Counted from the stretch's first letter, positions 11,903-23,204 are shown. The stretch is 64,000 nt of DNA from Bolinopsis microptera (GCF_026151205.1 NC_087082.1:18197401-18261400); one strand, 5' to 3'. Numbers and translations are program-made. Notes: a model not told the origin generated them from the sequence alone.

Positions 11903-14182
11903 CTACCTGAGGTTATTCTTCATGTGGCACAGATAAGAAAGTCCTATCATTATATCCATGATAGTTTGGCCTGTTATCGGTGCTGCATTCAGAGATGTAA
12001 CCTCAGCAATATATTTCTCAAGCGGGCCCAGTCTGCTCTTAACAGCCAGGGTATTGCACCTCTCTACTGTGCTCAGGTGCTTACGGACCACCACGCTACG
12101 AGCAGGCAGAAGCAAGGGCCGACCATTCAAGATGCTCGGGACAACACGTATCCAATCCTTCGTCATGGTCTCCCTACGTGCTGCTTTGTAGCGAGCATGA
12201 AGTGACCTCTGTAGACTCAGGTAGAGTGTGCTGGCCGACTTGGAGACATTTGAAAAGGCCTGCCGCAAAATCGCCTGATATATGGGCGACTCTCCTTGAA
12301 TCACAGCGATCTGCATCACCCGAACACAGTAAAACCACGCAACATCGCCAGCTGCTACAGTTTGGGCACTATTGAAGAATTTGAAGTCCGCAAACTGGGT
12401 AGAAGAAAATTTGCCTGGAGGAGATGGAAGCCTTGTGAGAACCGAAACCATAGGAATAAAATTCCTCGGGAAATAGTTTGGGTCAAGAGGAGAGTTGGTA
12501 AGTGGCGCAGCCAGTAAAGTCGGGGGCGCAGCCAGTGGAGTCGGGGGCTGTGGAGCGCACGGGAGCTGAGGAAAAGGGAGGAACTGCTGCTGAGGGTTAG
12601 GAGGTGGAGTAGAGTACATAACAGGATGATGAGGAGGTCGAGGACAGGCTGTGAAAGAGGATGTGGCTGCTGCTGATGGGTAGGGGGGAGCTATGTATGA
12701 GTAGGGGACTGGACCAGAAGAGGAGGCTGGGGCAGAGAAGGAGGAAGCTGCTACCCAGGAGGAAGCTTTTGATGTGTAGGAGGAGTAGGAGCAGGCTGGA
12801 GCAGAGAAGGATGGAGCTGCTGCGGAGGAGAGGATTTCTGCGGAGGAGGGAGTAGAGGAGGAGAGGGCTTCTGCGGAGGAGGGAGTAGAGGAGGAGGGGG
12901 TTTCTGCGGAGGAGGGAGTAGAGGAGGAGGGGGCTTCTGCGGAGGAGGGAGTAGAGGAGGAGAGGGCTTCTGCGGAGGAGGGAGTAGAGGAGGAGGGGGC
13001 TTCTGCGGAGGAGGGAGTAGAGGAGGAGAGGGCTTCTGCGGAGGAGGGAGTAGAGGAGGAGGGGGCTTCTGCGGAGGAGGGAGTAGAGGAGGAGAGGGCT
13101 TCTGCGGAGGAGGGAGTAGAGGAAGAGGGGGCTTCTGCGGAGGAGGGAGTAGAGGAGGGGGTTTTTGCGGAGGATGGAGCAGATGAGGAGGGAGCTGCTG
13201 CTGCGGAGGAGGGAGCTGCTGCGGAGGAGGGAGCTGCTGCGGAGGAGTGAGCTGCTGCTGGGTAGGAGGAGGAGGAGCAGGGAAGACCAGAGGAGGCTAC
13301 TGCTGCCCAGGTGCGAGCTGTTGCGGAGGAGGGGGCTTCTGATATGTAGGAGGAGGAGGAGGAGGGGCAGGCTGGATCAGATGAGAAGAGAGCTGCTGCT
13401 GCGGAGGAGGGAGCTGCTGCGGAGGGCGGAGCTGCTGCGGAGGAGTGAGCTGCTGCTGGGTAGGAGGAGGAGGAGCAGGGAAGACCAGAGGAGGCTACTG
13501 CTGCCCAGGTGCGAGCTGTTGCGGAGGAGGGGGCTTCTGATATGTAGGAGGAGGAGGAGGAGGGGCAGGCTGGATCAGATGAGGAGAGAGCTGCTGCTGC
13601 GGAGGAGGGAGCTGCTGCGGAGGAGTGAGCTGCTGCGGAGGAGGGAGCTGCTGCGGAGGAGGGAGCTGCTGCGGAGGAGTGAGCTGCTGCTGGGTAGGAG
13701 GAGGAGGAGCAGGCACGAGTTGAGGAGTAGGTTACTGCTACCAAGGAGAGACCTGCTGATGCAGATGGGTAGGAGGAGGATGAGGAGGATTTAGGGGCTT
13801 CCTCTCGAGGAGTTGACGGTGGAGTCGGATGGTGATTTCTTCTCCAGTTTTGACTCTGAACCTTAGACATGTTCGATGGTGGCTGGAGGCTGGAGGCTGG
13901 CTGGCTCCAGGATCGAACCATGGTCGGGTCTGCCGCTCTTTGTTTAGATACGCCAAACTTCTTCAGCGCTTCTGCTTTCATATCATCCGTACGTTTCCTT
14001 AGCAACCGCATTTGATTTTTTTTGTTGCTATCATTCTCCTTCCTACACTCCCGATTCATACAGCAGCCATCGTGCAATTCGAGGACATTCTCCGTGGTGC
14101 TCATAGTACAAATCTTGCATACCCTGAGCGATGCTGGATCGAACTTAGGGTATTCCAGTCCGGGTTGCGGAATCATGTCCAT
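11903..14182 (-). CDS. Cys-rich / Ser-Ala-Pro repeat protein, single-exon cargo gene
   Basis: One uninterrupted frame of 759 codons from an ATG at 14182. The frame stays open upstream, but that part is AT-rich and a splice acceptor (TTTTCCAG) lies four bases before this ATG, so a non-coding 5' exon is likely. Residues 20-46 hold C22-x2-C25, then H37, C40, C41 and C46, a possible zinc-binding site. A basic helix-rich segment follows. About residues 120-540 are low complexity Ser/Ala/Pro/Thr encoded by a minisatellite, including 33-bp units reading SSSTPSSAEA(P/L). The last 200 residues have normal composition (FADFKFFNSAQTVAAGD, WFYCVRVMQIA) and look like a folded helical domain. No transposase motif seen. 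It lies 1.1 kb downstream of the multi-exon gene on the same strand and is flanked by direct 61-bp arrays. Function unknown. Confidence 0.6.
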   Translation of the reverse strand: MDMIPQPGLEYPKFDPASLRVCKICTMSTTENVLELHDGCCMNRECRKENDSNKKNQMRLLRKRTDDMKAEALKKFGVSKQRAADPTMVRSWSQPASSLQPPSNMSKVQSQNWRRNHHPTPPSTPREEAPKSSSSSSYPSASAGLSLVAVTYSSTRACSSSSYPAAAHSSAAAPSSAAAPSSAAAHSSAAAPSSAAAALSSSDPACPSSSSSYISEAPSSATARTWAAVASSGLPCSSSSYPAAAHSSAAAPPSAAAPSSAAAALFSSDPACPSSSSSYISEAPSSATARTWAAVASSGLPCSSSSYPAAAHSSAAAPSSAAAPSSAAAAPSSSAPSSAKTPSSTPSSAEAPSSSTPSSAEALSSSTPSSAEAPSSSTPSSAEALSSSTPSSAEAPSSSTPSSAEALSSSTPSSAEAPSSSTPSSAETPSSSTPSSAEALSSSTPSSAEILSSAAAPSFSAPACSYSSYTSKASSWVAASSFSAPASSSGPVPYSYIAPPYPSAAATSSFTACPRPPHHPVMYSTPPPNPQQQFLPFPQLPCAPQPPTPLAAPPTLLAAPLTNSPLDPNYFPRNFIPMVSVLTRLPSPPGKFSSTQFADFKFFNSAQTVAAGDVAWFYCVRVMQIAVIQGESPIYQAILRQAFSNVSKSASTLYLSLQRSLHARYKAARRETMTKDWIRVVPSILNGRPLLLPARSVVVRKHLSTVERCNTLAVKSRLGPLEKYIAEVTSLNAAPITGQTIMDIMIGLSYLCHMKNNLR
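12830..13740 (-). repeat. Coding minisatellite inside the Ser-Ala-Pro gene
   Basis: Tandem units of 33 bp (about 12830-13165), then 12-27 bp GCTGC/GGAGGAGGGA units, and a roughly 180-bp block duplicated in tandem (about 13170-13550). All keep the reading frame, so protein length is probably polymorphic. The + strand is purine-rich. Confidence 0.8.
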
Positions 14183-14360
14183 TGTGCTGGAAAATAGTGT
14201 TATTAGAATTAGAATTAGAATCAAATTCACACAGCAATAGTAAATCATTTGGAGATGCTTCGATCTGCTGTGCAGGACATTCAAATCAGTCAAAAAATGT
14301 TAATAGAGTACCCTTGTAAGGAATCAAAACATAAAGTATATAATAATAAGTTGATGAGTA

Positions 14361-14660
14361 GTGTTTCAGCATGCCACAATTAGATGAATGAAGGGAAGTG
14401 ATGACACAAATGAAAATACAAGCATAAATAAAATAATAAAATATACCTGCAGTTGACAGGCGTCATACAATATAAACACTGCAATTGGCAGGTTTAAATA
14501 AAATATACCTGCAGTTGGCAGGCGTCATACAATACAAACACTGCAATTGGCAGGTTTGATAAAATATACCTGTAGTTGACAGGCGTCATACAATACAAAC
14601 ACTGCAATTGGCAGGTTTGACAAAATATACCTGCAGTTGACAGGCGTCATACAATATGTG
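14361..14660 (+). repeat. 61-bp tandem repeat with palindromic cores, copy 2
   Basis: Same lead-in (CCACAATTAG-TGAATGAAGGGAAG) and same 61-bp unit as 11051-11375, in direct orientation, with about four units. Confidence 0.85.
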
Positions 14661-15297
14661 TGATATGTAACGCCGCAATTAGCAGTGGGTGGTAAACAAA
14701 AATTGTTAAGTTTCTCGGATTTAAAAACTTTTGGTATCATAGTCTAGCCATGATGAGATTATAAGACACTGCCATAATTCTGGGAAAACTTGCATTGTTG
14801 GGATATCGTGATAAAAAACCACCTGAATCAAAAAAAGTGTCCGAAAAAAACAGTGTTATTTTGCTAAAATTTGGGCTCAGCGTTGGACTGTTTTCAAAGA
14901 CTCATGATAAATTGTATTGAAATGATACAGCCATGGAAACTGTTGGTATCTTTGTACAAATAATTTTTCCGAACGATAACATAAAATAAGGATTGCTTAC
15001 AAATGTCCGTGTATATAATTGCAATAATATAGGACACGTCGAATTTGTTGATTTTGTCGCAGAAAATGCACTGTATAGTAATGTTAAGTTGATATGCTTT
15101 AGAAAAGCTGTCGAAACTGTAAAAGAGAGTCTACTGGACTATAAGCAAGAGTTGTAAACTCTGAACAGATGCCTGGTGTGAGGATTTCGTGAATTTCGTG
15201 AATTTGGCTCTTCGGATAAAAAAACATATCGCAAATTTTAACAAAATTATGCCTCGTTACGACGATCGTTTACCACCTACCATCAGCTTTAAAAAAT
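14661..15297. other. Spacer between the two cargo genes
   Basis: AT-rich; presumably the 3' end of the multi-exon gene and the 5' end of the single-exon gene. No AATAAA is visible in the first 100 bases after the stop at 15298 on the - strand. Confidence 0.4.
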
Positions 15298-15933
15298 TTA
15301 AAAATAACTGACCATAGTGTCTAACACACTACTAGGACCTGGTGTGTGGTCAGAATCGTACGAACTCAAGGTTCGCTCGCACCATTCGTCATACTGTTCG
15401 GGAGTCTTAGTTTTACTAATATCCCTCATTTTCCTCTTCAGCTTTTGCCTCAACCACCGCCGGGTGACCTTCTGTGGCGTTCCGACGTGCAGATGTAACG
15501 CTTTTACTATCGAGTCTGTGATGTTATCCTCTAGGCAGTTATCTTGCACATCCTGCCCTCCCAGATTCGATACTCCCAAACAGCTCTGAATCTCTGGCAG
15601 GACGTGCCTTGCCAATAATACCTCTATCATCTTATATAACTCACTCAACTTTACTAAACCTACTCCCCTCAAATCTCCTACCATCTCCTTCACTAAATTC
15701 TCCTCACTCGCTACTAACTCTATGTCCTTCCTATCCTCTCTGACTCTATGAATTACTGTAACAGCTGGTTCTTCTAGTCCTGATGAATATTGAATGATCA
15801 GTTGATAGCTAAATAAAACGATTTAGTTTAACTGGCTGATTTGTAGAAATTTTAAGTCACACGACAGTTTGAAACTAATTAGGTGATTACGCAGAAAATG
15901 TTCACCTAACGTCTATTTTTAACCTTGGATACT

Positions 15934-15976
<43 letters not shown>

Positions 15977-18900
15977 GGGGGCCGGGGAGGGGGGCCAGGG
16001 GGATCAAAATCCATTCCCAAAATTGAAATTTGAGGTAAAATGGTAAAATGGTTTTTTTTGGGGTTGGACACCCAAAAAATGAACCCCTTAGTACCATGTA
16101 CTAACTGTTTTTCTGGAAAATGGGCAGTAGACCCACCAGTTAGTACCATGTATGATCCCCCCCCCCGGGATACTTGTCACTTACTACAGCGCTAGACTTA
16201 CGTGTACGTAACCCAGGGCCAGCTTGTTTGTTGAGCTGCATTCTTAAGTTGGCACAGGTAGCACGGAGGACTGCCATACCTTCTCCTTGTTTCTCCACCT
16301 TTGCTTTAAGCTCGGCAATATCTTAAAAAAATCAGAAATATTTGGGCAGTTCAGATAAAAAACTTGATAATGTATCGGCTGGTAAGGTAACGCAACAATT
16401 GACCCCTTATGTAATTACAATGGGGTCAATCGATCGAGTTAGGGTTTAGGGTTAGGGTTTGGGTAAGGGTTAATTGTATTAAATTATATTGGGGGGGGGG
16501 GGGGCATTGTCGGGGGTCAATCATCGGGTGTCAATTGTCGGGTGTCGATTGTGAGGCACCCGAGGCATTGTCGGGGGTCAATTGTGGGGGTCAATCATCG
16601 GGTGTCAATTGTCGGGTGTCGATTGTGAGCAGTCAATTGTCGGGGGTCAATTGTCGGGGGTCAATTGTCGGGGGTCAATTGTCGGGGGTCAATTATCGGG
16701 GGGTTAATTGTCGGGAGGTCACTTGTCGTGGGGTCCATTGTGGGGGGGTCAATATTCTTTCGTATTTATATGAATGCTATTTCAAAGAGAAATAAGTAAC
16801 ATTATAGATAATAAATTTCTCGTAAAACCCATACTTCATAGAAATAAGTTCTTACATTATACATATTCATGAGTCGCTTTAGATGGCTTGAACTGAATCT
16901 TTGGGTTTTGAGTTCCTAATAACTCAATTTTGAAAACATTTATCTATTTTGTCAACCAACCCACGACAAACGTTGATTTACCTTGCTGCTGTTGCTGAAG
17001 CATCGTCTGCATTCCTGTGATATTGTTATAACCTCCCATCATCTGCATCATCTGCATGTGCATAGGGCCAGGGTACATTGGATAGCCAGGCGAGTGAGTG
17101 GGTGCAAGTGGTGGAGGTGCAGGTGGTGTGATGTGAAAATGATCCTGTGAAGACATGTGTAATATAAGGAACAATATAGAAAATCTGTGGTTACAACAGA
17201 CATAAATAGAAAACTGCACGGTACTATGTGGTCTGAACAAACACATCCATACCATTTAAAAATCAAGCACTATTGCTCTTAAACTTAGGTGCTCTACTTG
17301 TAGCTAGCGGTATGAACTCGTATATGAATTTTCATCGAGATTGGACAAAAAATGACTGATTTATGAGCCAAAAACCATATGCCCATATTTGGGCATACGC
17401 ACCAAATTTAATCGATTTTGGCCCATAAATTAGTTAAATATCAATATTCTGAATGAAACTTACTTTATATGAACTTAGGTAAGCCTTAACTACACATTCT
17501 CTATTATTATCAGCTCATTATCTACCTAACTGTGGATTCTGTGTTCAAATGAAAAAAATGAACAAAATCTTCCATATCTCAGTTCGCGATATTTGCAAAA
17601 CTGACTTCGCTCAAAACAATACAACTTAATAGGGTTTCATTATTTTTACATGACATTTTCAGAATCAACGTATAATCGTATTTCGACCTTAGGGTTTAAT
17701 ATAATTTTGTTATAGTTAGCCCTTTAAAAATATTTGGCGGCCAAATTCTCAAAAATGCCGCGCAAATTTTAGATGGTACCCCCTCAAAAGTTCGGTCATC
17801 GGTCCTAATTTGTTAGTCAACTGCTATCTCGAAACCAAGTTTCACAAGAAATCAGGGTGAACCCACTATACAATTTGACGGTCATTTCCAGCTTTTCTCA
17901 TGGCCAAGTAACACCAAACTCAGTAAGTATATAGATTTTGACTGATGTGTTTTGATCATTTGTTCTTATGTTCATTATTCAACTTTAACATGACAACTTA
18001 CCGCTAGCACTGGACGTGTTGGTTGAGGAGTAGTCGGCTGCTTCTGCGAGTATTTTAAAGCTTTATCACGGGAAGATGGTTACATGTCATTATAAATATG
18101 AAATACAAGTTCTTTCCCTACAAAAAATTACAAAATATCAATAAAACAAATACCTTACTCGGGAATATTATAGCGGGTTAATTTATGACTGGGAAAATTA
18201 ATGACCGGGAAAAATATGGCGGAATGTTCCAAAACCCATCACTTTATCCCAGTCATAATATTCCCGAGTAAAGTATTTAATAAAACAAATATTTATTTTT
18301 ACGGCACAATCAATAAATAAATCAGGGGAGGCTTGAAGAGGTTTCAAGTGCCGAAGGCCACTGCTTATCTTTAGGATTTGAGAGTGACCTGTGCTTGAGA
18401 CCCCCTCAACCATCCACTACGTCAATATACTTATTATACAAATATAGAAAAATGTAATTATCTAAAATTGCTTATTGGTCTAGTTTGGTGACACAGGAGA
18501 GCCCAGCTGAGTTTTAGTTTCAGTTTAGGTTTTAAATCATAGTTTAAAAGGTTAGCCATGTTTCATGGCAGAGAGTGATATCATGTGTGCAGAGCCGTAC
18601 CGGATGTAGAATTTGAGATATAATATAGATTAGTTACCATGTATTAGGGTCATATCGATTTTGAAGGGACTATACTTCAAAATCGATGCAGTTTAATAAC
18701 AAGGTTTAAAGGTTTACCTGGCGATGCTCATCCTCTATATCTAGAGCCATCTCAGCTATATGAGATGGTAACTCGTTCTCCTGAAACGCAAGAAGTTACG
18801 TAATAAAATCGAGAATCAGAAAATCAGAAGGTTGCCTTTCTTGACATGACCTTTGCTACTTTGTCATTGACTAAATTTGAATAGCTAGAAGTTAAATACT

Positions 18901-21900
18901 TTTAGCCAATGATTACCGTGATTTGTTTTCAGCTGCTTCATATCACTGTAGTAATATAATATGTAATATTATCTAATCTAATTTATATAAAAAAATCTTA
19001 CAGGAAATGCCTTGGTGGTGGGGGCCTTCGTCTTCTTCCTTTTCCCGCATGTCTGTTGGATTAAAATAGGTATGATGTGAGATTTGAACATTAATTAGCG
19101 TCCCAATCAGTAAGAAATCATGAATTGTTAATTAGGTTGTCACGACTGAATTTTAATTCTTTCAGCTGACACTTACCATTACATCCGGATCCTCAGCGGC
19201 CGGGATTGCTTTTCTTTTCTGGACCTGTAGAAACATATACTTTTTATGTCCTATGCATACACTCCTTGATAGTCATCTTGATCTAGTATCTTTGTTTCAC
19301 ACAATAGAGCATAAGTTTTGTGGTTTATCCACTGGGCTTAGAGTTTGTGTTTAAGCTACCAAATTTTATCACGACTGAATTTTAATTCTTTCAGCCGACA
19401 CTTACCTTCACTTTCTCAGCCGGGATTGCTTTTCTTTTCTGGACCTGTAGAAACATATAATATCACTGTATTATGCAGATACATGCTACTTAAAGTGGGG
19501 GGGGGGGGGGGGGGGGGGGTGGAGTGTGCTTGGTTGATATGAATTGGATATGTTGTGTAAATGAGTGACTGTGTTCTAGCTGTCTTTCGTACATGATGGA
19601 TATGAATTGGGTGGTGTGTTACTACCTCAGTAATAGTGAAAACTTACCGAGGCCAGGGTTTGGGTGTGTGTATCTGATGAAATAGTTGTGTAACTGGTGG
19701 GTGATGAATGTGTAGTGTGAATGATGAGTATTACAGATAAATATATTTCTCCTCTTTACAGATCTAATGAATGTCGATATTTGCATCCCCGCACACGCAC
19801 GTAGCACTACATTCCTATATTGCAGGGTGATCAATTCCTACTTTCCACATCAGAGGCTAGTCCGTAAAAATAGATCTAGCCAATATTTATTAAAACACTT
19901 AAGTCTATCTTTTGAGTCTTTTAGTGCTCTTTCCTTTTTCAGATGAGCTATTTTCCAAATTTTTATTTATGATTAAAAACGATTAAAAACACTTACCACT
20001 TTCTTTGCTGGAGTCTTTTCCTCCTGCAAGTAGTTATTATTATAATAGCTTTATCACGCGATAGATATGTATATATTTGGTGGATCATAACAGCAATAAC
20101 AGCACAACAGCAACCGTTGTAAGGAACGTTTCTAATGTCGTTTCTAATGTCTACAATAAATTTGAATAGTTCAATATTTTCGGTCGATAATTACAATAAT
20201 ATCTTCCTCTGTTTTTCTACGAACAATACTTAGTTTATGACATGATATTATGTCTAATCTAATTTATATGAAAAAAAATCTTACAGGAAAAGCCTTGGTG
20301 GTGGGGGCCTTCGTCTTCTTACTTTTCCCGCATGTCTGTTGGATTAAAATAGGTATGATGTGAGATTTGAACATTAATTAGCGTCCCAATCAGTAAGAAA
20401 TCATGAATTAGCTTGTTAATTAGGTTGTCACGACTGAATTTTAATTCTTTCAGCTGACACTTACTATTACATCCGGATCCTCAGCGGCCGGGATTGCTTT
20501 TCTTTTCTGGACCTGTAGAAACATATACTTTTTATGTCCTATGCATACACTCCTTGATGGTCATCTTGATCTAGTATCTTTGTTTCACACAATAGAGCAT
20601 AAGTTTTGTGGTTTATCCACTGGGCTTAGAGTTTGTGTTTAAGCTACCAAATTTTATTATTTATTATTTATTATAATATCACTGTATTATGCAGATACAT
20701 GCTACTTAAAGTGGGGGGGGGGGGGGGGATGGGGAGGGGTGGAGTGTGCTTGGTTGATATGAATTGGATATATGTTGTGTTTCTACCTATCTAAAACCTT
20801 ATCAAATTCAGTCCATCAAAATTTGGCTTGATCCGATTTAATAATATATCAAATTTAAATGCGAAATTAACCTTCATTCGTAAAAAATGAACACAAATAT
20901 TCTTTGATTCGATATATTTTTCGAATGGGTGATAATAGCTCATAATTCCAGAAATAGATCATCCCAATCAGGCACTTGTTGACCAAGCTTTTAAGTCGAC
21001 CTGTGTAAACTGACTGCTCCCCCCCCCCCCCCCTGGCCCTGTATCATAAATAATATAATAATATAGTAGTAAAAATAACGCATGACTATAATCGTGCACT
21101 ATATCATAGGATGTATATTTGTATATTGTAAACATCCTTACTGATTCAAATCCTTATTATGTATTTTAGCCCGATAATGAACATTACAGTTTAGATGATG
21201 AATGGTTTGGGTTGATGTGCTAACTAACAAAATGTATGTATTCAATATGCCCACATGGTTTCTCATCTCCTTCCAATCCTGAAGTAATACGAGAAAATTA
21301 TAGTTTTAAATTTAAAAGAAAAGCGGTAAATAGTTTACCTTGTTCTGGATGGAAATATTATTATCTGGACCCTTCGCACAGTACTCCCTCAATCTAACTT
21401 CAGCGATGGCCTCGTCTGGAGAATTCGATAAGGGATAAGGTATACTTTTTGAATAACAAAACTGTTACTTTAAGATAATATAATATATTAATTGTTTAAA
21501 TTTAACTTTAATTAATCTTAATATGGTATTTATTCAAAATAACGCCCTAGCTAGATGATACGTATGATGCAGTATGTTCTGTCTACATACCTTACGAGAC
21601 ATATTTAAATGGTACGAAAGTCTGTGTTTTTTCGAAAAAACACCATATTTTCGCAATACCAAAATTTAATTCACCATCATTATTTTTCCCCGAATCATTT
21701 TCATTTTGCTTGATTATGACTTTATCGATTTACTATCAACTACTCAATACTTTGTACTTGGTAACTGAACTGTGGTGCATAGCCTCTGCAACTAGATTGG
21801 AGTTGGATTCTTCTGGTATCAGTGATTAGTAAATGTGTATGTCATTTAAATATTGAACCTACTCTGCAACCTGGTAGCGCAACTGACACAAAAACAAAAA

Positions 21901-22744
21901 TGTTGGGCTGGTTTGAACATAACCTAGTAAATAATCCACTTGAAACCGTCTGGAGAAACTACTCAAAATGTCAATTTTTGTAGTCAACAGGCACAAAGAA
22001 GTATTGTTAGCAATTGCGTCCTTACCCTCATACACAATTTTTCCATTTCCGTGATTAATTCATGCAATATGTATTTTTTAAATCCCAATATACCATGATT
22101 TAATTTGGGGTACAAAATCAAAAATGTCTCTCTAAACAAATCCCATATTTTCGTTCTCACCGCGACCGTAATTATGTCGAACATAAATATGTCTCTTAAG
22201 GTAGTTCTAATGAGTAATGACAGGTAATTTTTTACATAAATTATACTCACCAGCTGCAAAAGCAATAACTCTAGCTGGAAAAGTTTTTGTATTGTACTTT
22301 ACTTGAACCATCTGTCCAACAGCTGCTCTACTTTGTAACTGCATAAAGAACATAAAGTATTATTTCAGTTATAAACAACATAAAGTGAATGGGCATGAAG
22401 ATAACCATTAAATTATTAGAAACTTTACATAGATACCAACCTTGACATTTCGTCAGGTTGGTATTAACAGGGTAAAAATTTAGGAGAAGTATAAAAGTAG
22501 GACGATTTCAGAGTAAAATGACAACAGCGAAATGATATATAATATTCCAAGCCCAAGTTATTGCCAGTTAAAGGTTGGCACTAATGTGTAAATTGTTATT
22601 AAACCTCTAAAGCATGGAGGACAATTGAAAGCTGTGTAAGTAATTGAAATATTATTTAATACTCACATCTTCTTTGTTCACTATCGAAACTCCTGTTGAC
22701 TTCTTACCCTCCTGACCCCAGTTCACAACAACGAAATTACTCAT
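15298..22744 (-). CDS. Multi-exon cargo gene: putative chromatin-type protein
   Basis: Exons, all with GT-AG borders and matching phases: 22667-22744, 22251-22338, 21339-21415, 21255-21278 (weak GTGGGC donor, optional), 20465-20512, 20285-20335, 19997-20023, 19406-19444, 19177-19224, 19002-19052, 18718-18780, 18002-18043, 16982-17144, 16202-16321, 15298-15779. They give 466 aa (458 without the optional exon). Residues 1-81 (MSNFVVVNWGQEG ... VGQMVQVKY ... FPARVIAFA) look like a small Tudor/SH3-like barrel seen at the N-terminus of many invertebrate nuclear proteins. Residues 90-177 are Lys-rich repeats (VQKRKAIPA three times, TCGKRKKTK twice) with nuclear-localisation character. Residues 199-266 are Pro/Met/Gln-rich, 267-300 a coiled coil (IAELKAKVEKQ), and the C-terminus is helical (LHLHVGTPQKVTRRWLRQKL). 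A BEN-type DNA-binding domain is possible by architecture, but its diagnostic residues were not seen. Probably a nuclear regulator carried by the element. Confidence 0.75.
15934..16167. mobile_element. 234-bp MITE with G-run/C-run ends
   Basis: The left end is C followed by a long G-run, the right end a C-run followed by G, so the ends are inverted. Both flanks read GGATACT (15927-15933 and 16168-16174), a 7-bp target duplication. It sits in an intron of the multi-exon gene, about 22 nt past a splice donor (16196-16201 on the - strand). Confidence 0.7.
16438..16472 (+). repeat. Interstitial telomere-like repeat
   Basis: About five units of TTAGGG/TTTAGGG type (GTTAGGGTTTAGGG...). TTAGGG is the usual metazoan telomere repeat. 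Too short to be a chromosome end. Confidence 0.6.
16490..16755 (+). repeat. GGGGTCAATTGTCG minisatellite
   Basis: About 16-18 imperfect units of 14-15 bp centred on CAATTG, preceded by a G-run of about 14. It lies in an intron of the multi-exon gene. Confidence 0.8.
17270..17560 (-). repeat. Diverged relative of the 706-bp MITE
   Basis: Reverse complement of this stretch matches 25380-25640 in block order: CGTATGCCCAAATATGGGCAT, then AAGCTCAT/GGCTCAT, CCAATCT-GATG-AAATTCAT. The ends are not clear. Intronic in the multi-exon gene. Confidence 0.5.
18966..19560 (-). repeat. Intragenic duplication, copy A (three small exons)
   Basis: Matches 20252-20790 closely from ATCTAATCTAATTTATAT to the G-run and GGAGTGTGCTTGG. 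Copy A has an extra partial copy (about 19368-19458) that supplies a third version of the VQKRKAIPA exon. Confidence 0.9.
20252..20790 (-). repeat. Intragenic duplication, copy B (two small exons)
   Basis: Direct duplicate of 18966-19560 with a few substitutions and small indels; carries exons 20285-20335 and 20465-20512. In place of the extra exon of copy A it has a TTATTTATTATTTATT stretch. Confidence 0.9.
21416..22250 (-). other. Intron of the multi-exon gene
   Basis: AT-rich. A 93-codon open frame (21984-22265) has no splice support beyond overlapping the neighbouring exon. A small hairpin (GTTTTTTCGAAAAAAC) is near 21628. Nothing else recognised. Confidence 0.4.
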
Positions 22745-23190
22745 TTCGAAAAGTTAAGTTGGTTAAATATAACTTTAGGGATAACGTTGTATACAGAACA
22801 TCCTGTAATTAGTGTTGAAAGTATTAAAACTCAAGTATCAAATCACTAAATGGAAAAATATAAATATCTTACCACCAATATTAATAAGTCATTAACAACA
22901 ACTTTATCTACAAAAATTCAAATAAATTAAATGAAGCAAGCAATAAGTTTTATTTTACATTCCTTTAATCGGTTTTAAGAAGTGATTTAAGTAGTAGAAA
23001 TTTGCAAATGGACAACTCTCATGAATTGAACGAAATTAGAGATATAGCTGCATGCAAGAGATGTTGGGAAAATCTTTTTCAAGGTTACAGTTTACCGCAT
23101 TAAGGTATTTTTAATTTTTGTCGGTAAGATCCTGTTTTATAATAATTCCTTTAATCATAAATAAAATAAGAGCTTAAACCACGAATCAGT
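22745..23190. other. Upstream region of the multi-exon cargo gene
   Basis: AT-rich DNA that should hold the 5' UTR and promoter of the - strand gene starting at 22744. No clear TATA or initiator could be chosen. Confidence 0.3.
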
Positions 23191-23204
23191 TAACTAGAAG
23201 TTAA

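Noticed and set aside
13165-13794. 209-codon + strand Arg/Leu-rich ORF
   Set aside because: Complement of the Ser-Ala-Pro minisatellite on the coding - strand.
11903-15779. Fusion of the single-exon gene to the multi-exon gene as an alternative last exon
   Set aside because: The acceptor before 14182 would need a phase-2 donor, while the upstream gene's exons end in phase 0 or 1.
21984-22265. 93-codon - strand ORF as an exon of the cargo gene
   Set aside because: It merely overlaps the intron after exon 2; AT-rich composition and no acceptor or donor support.
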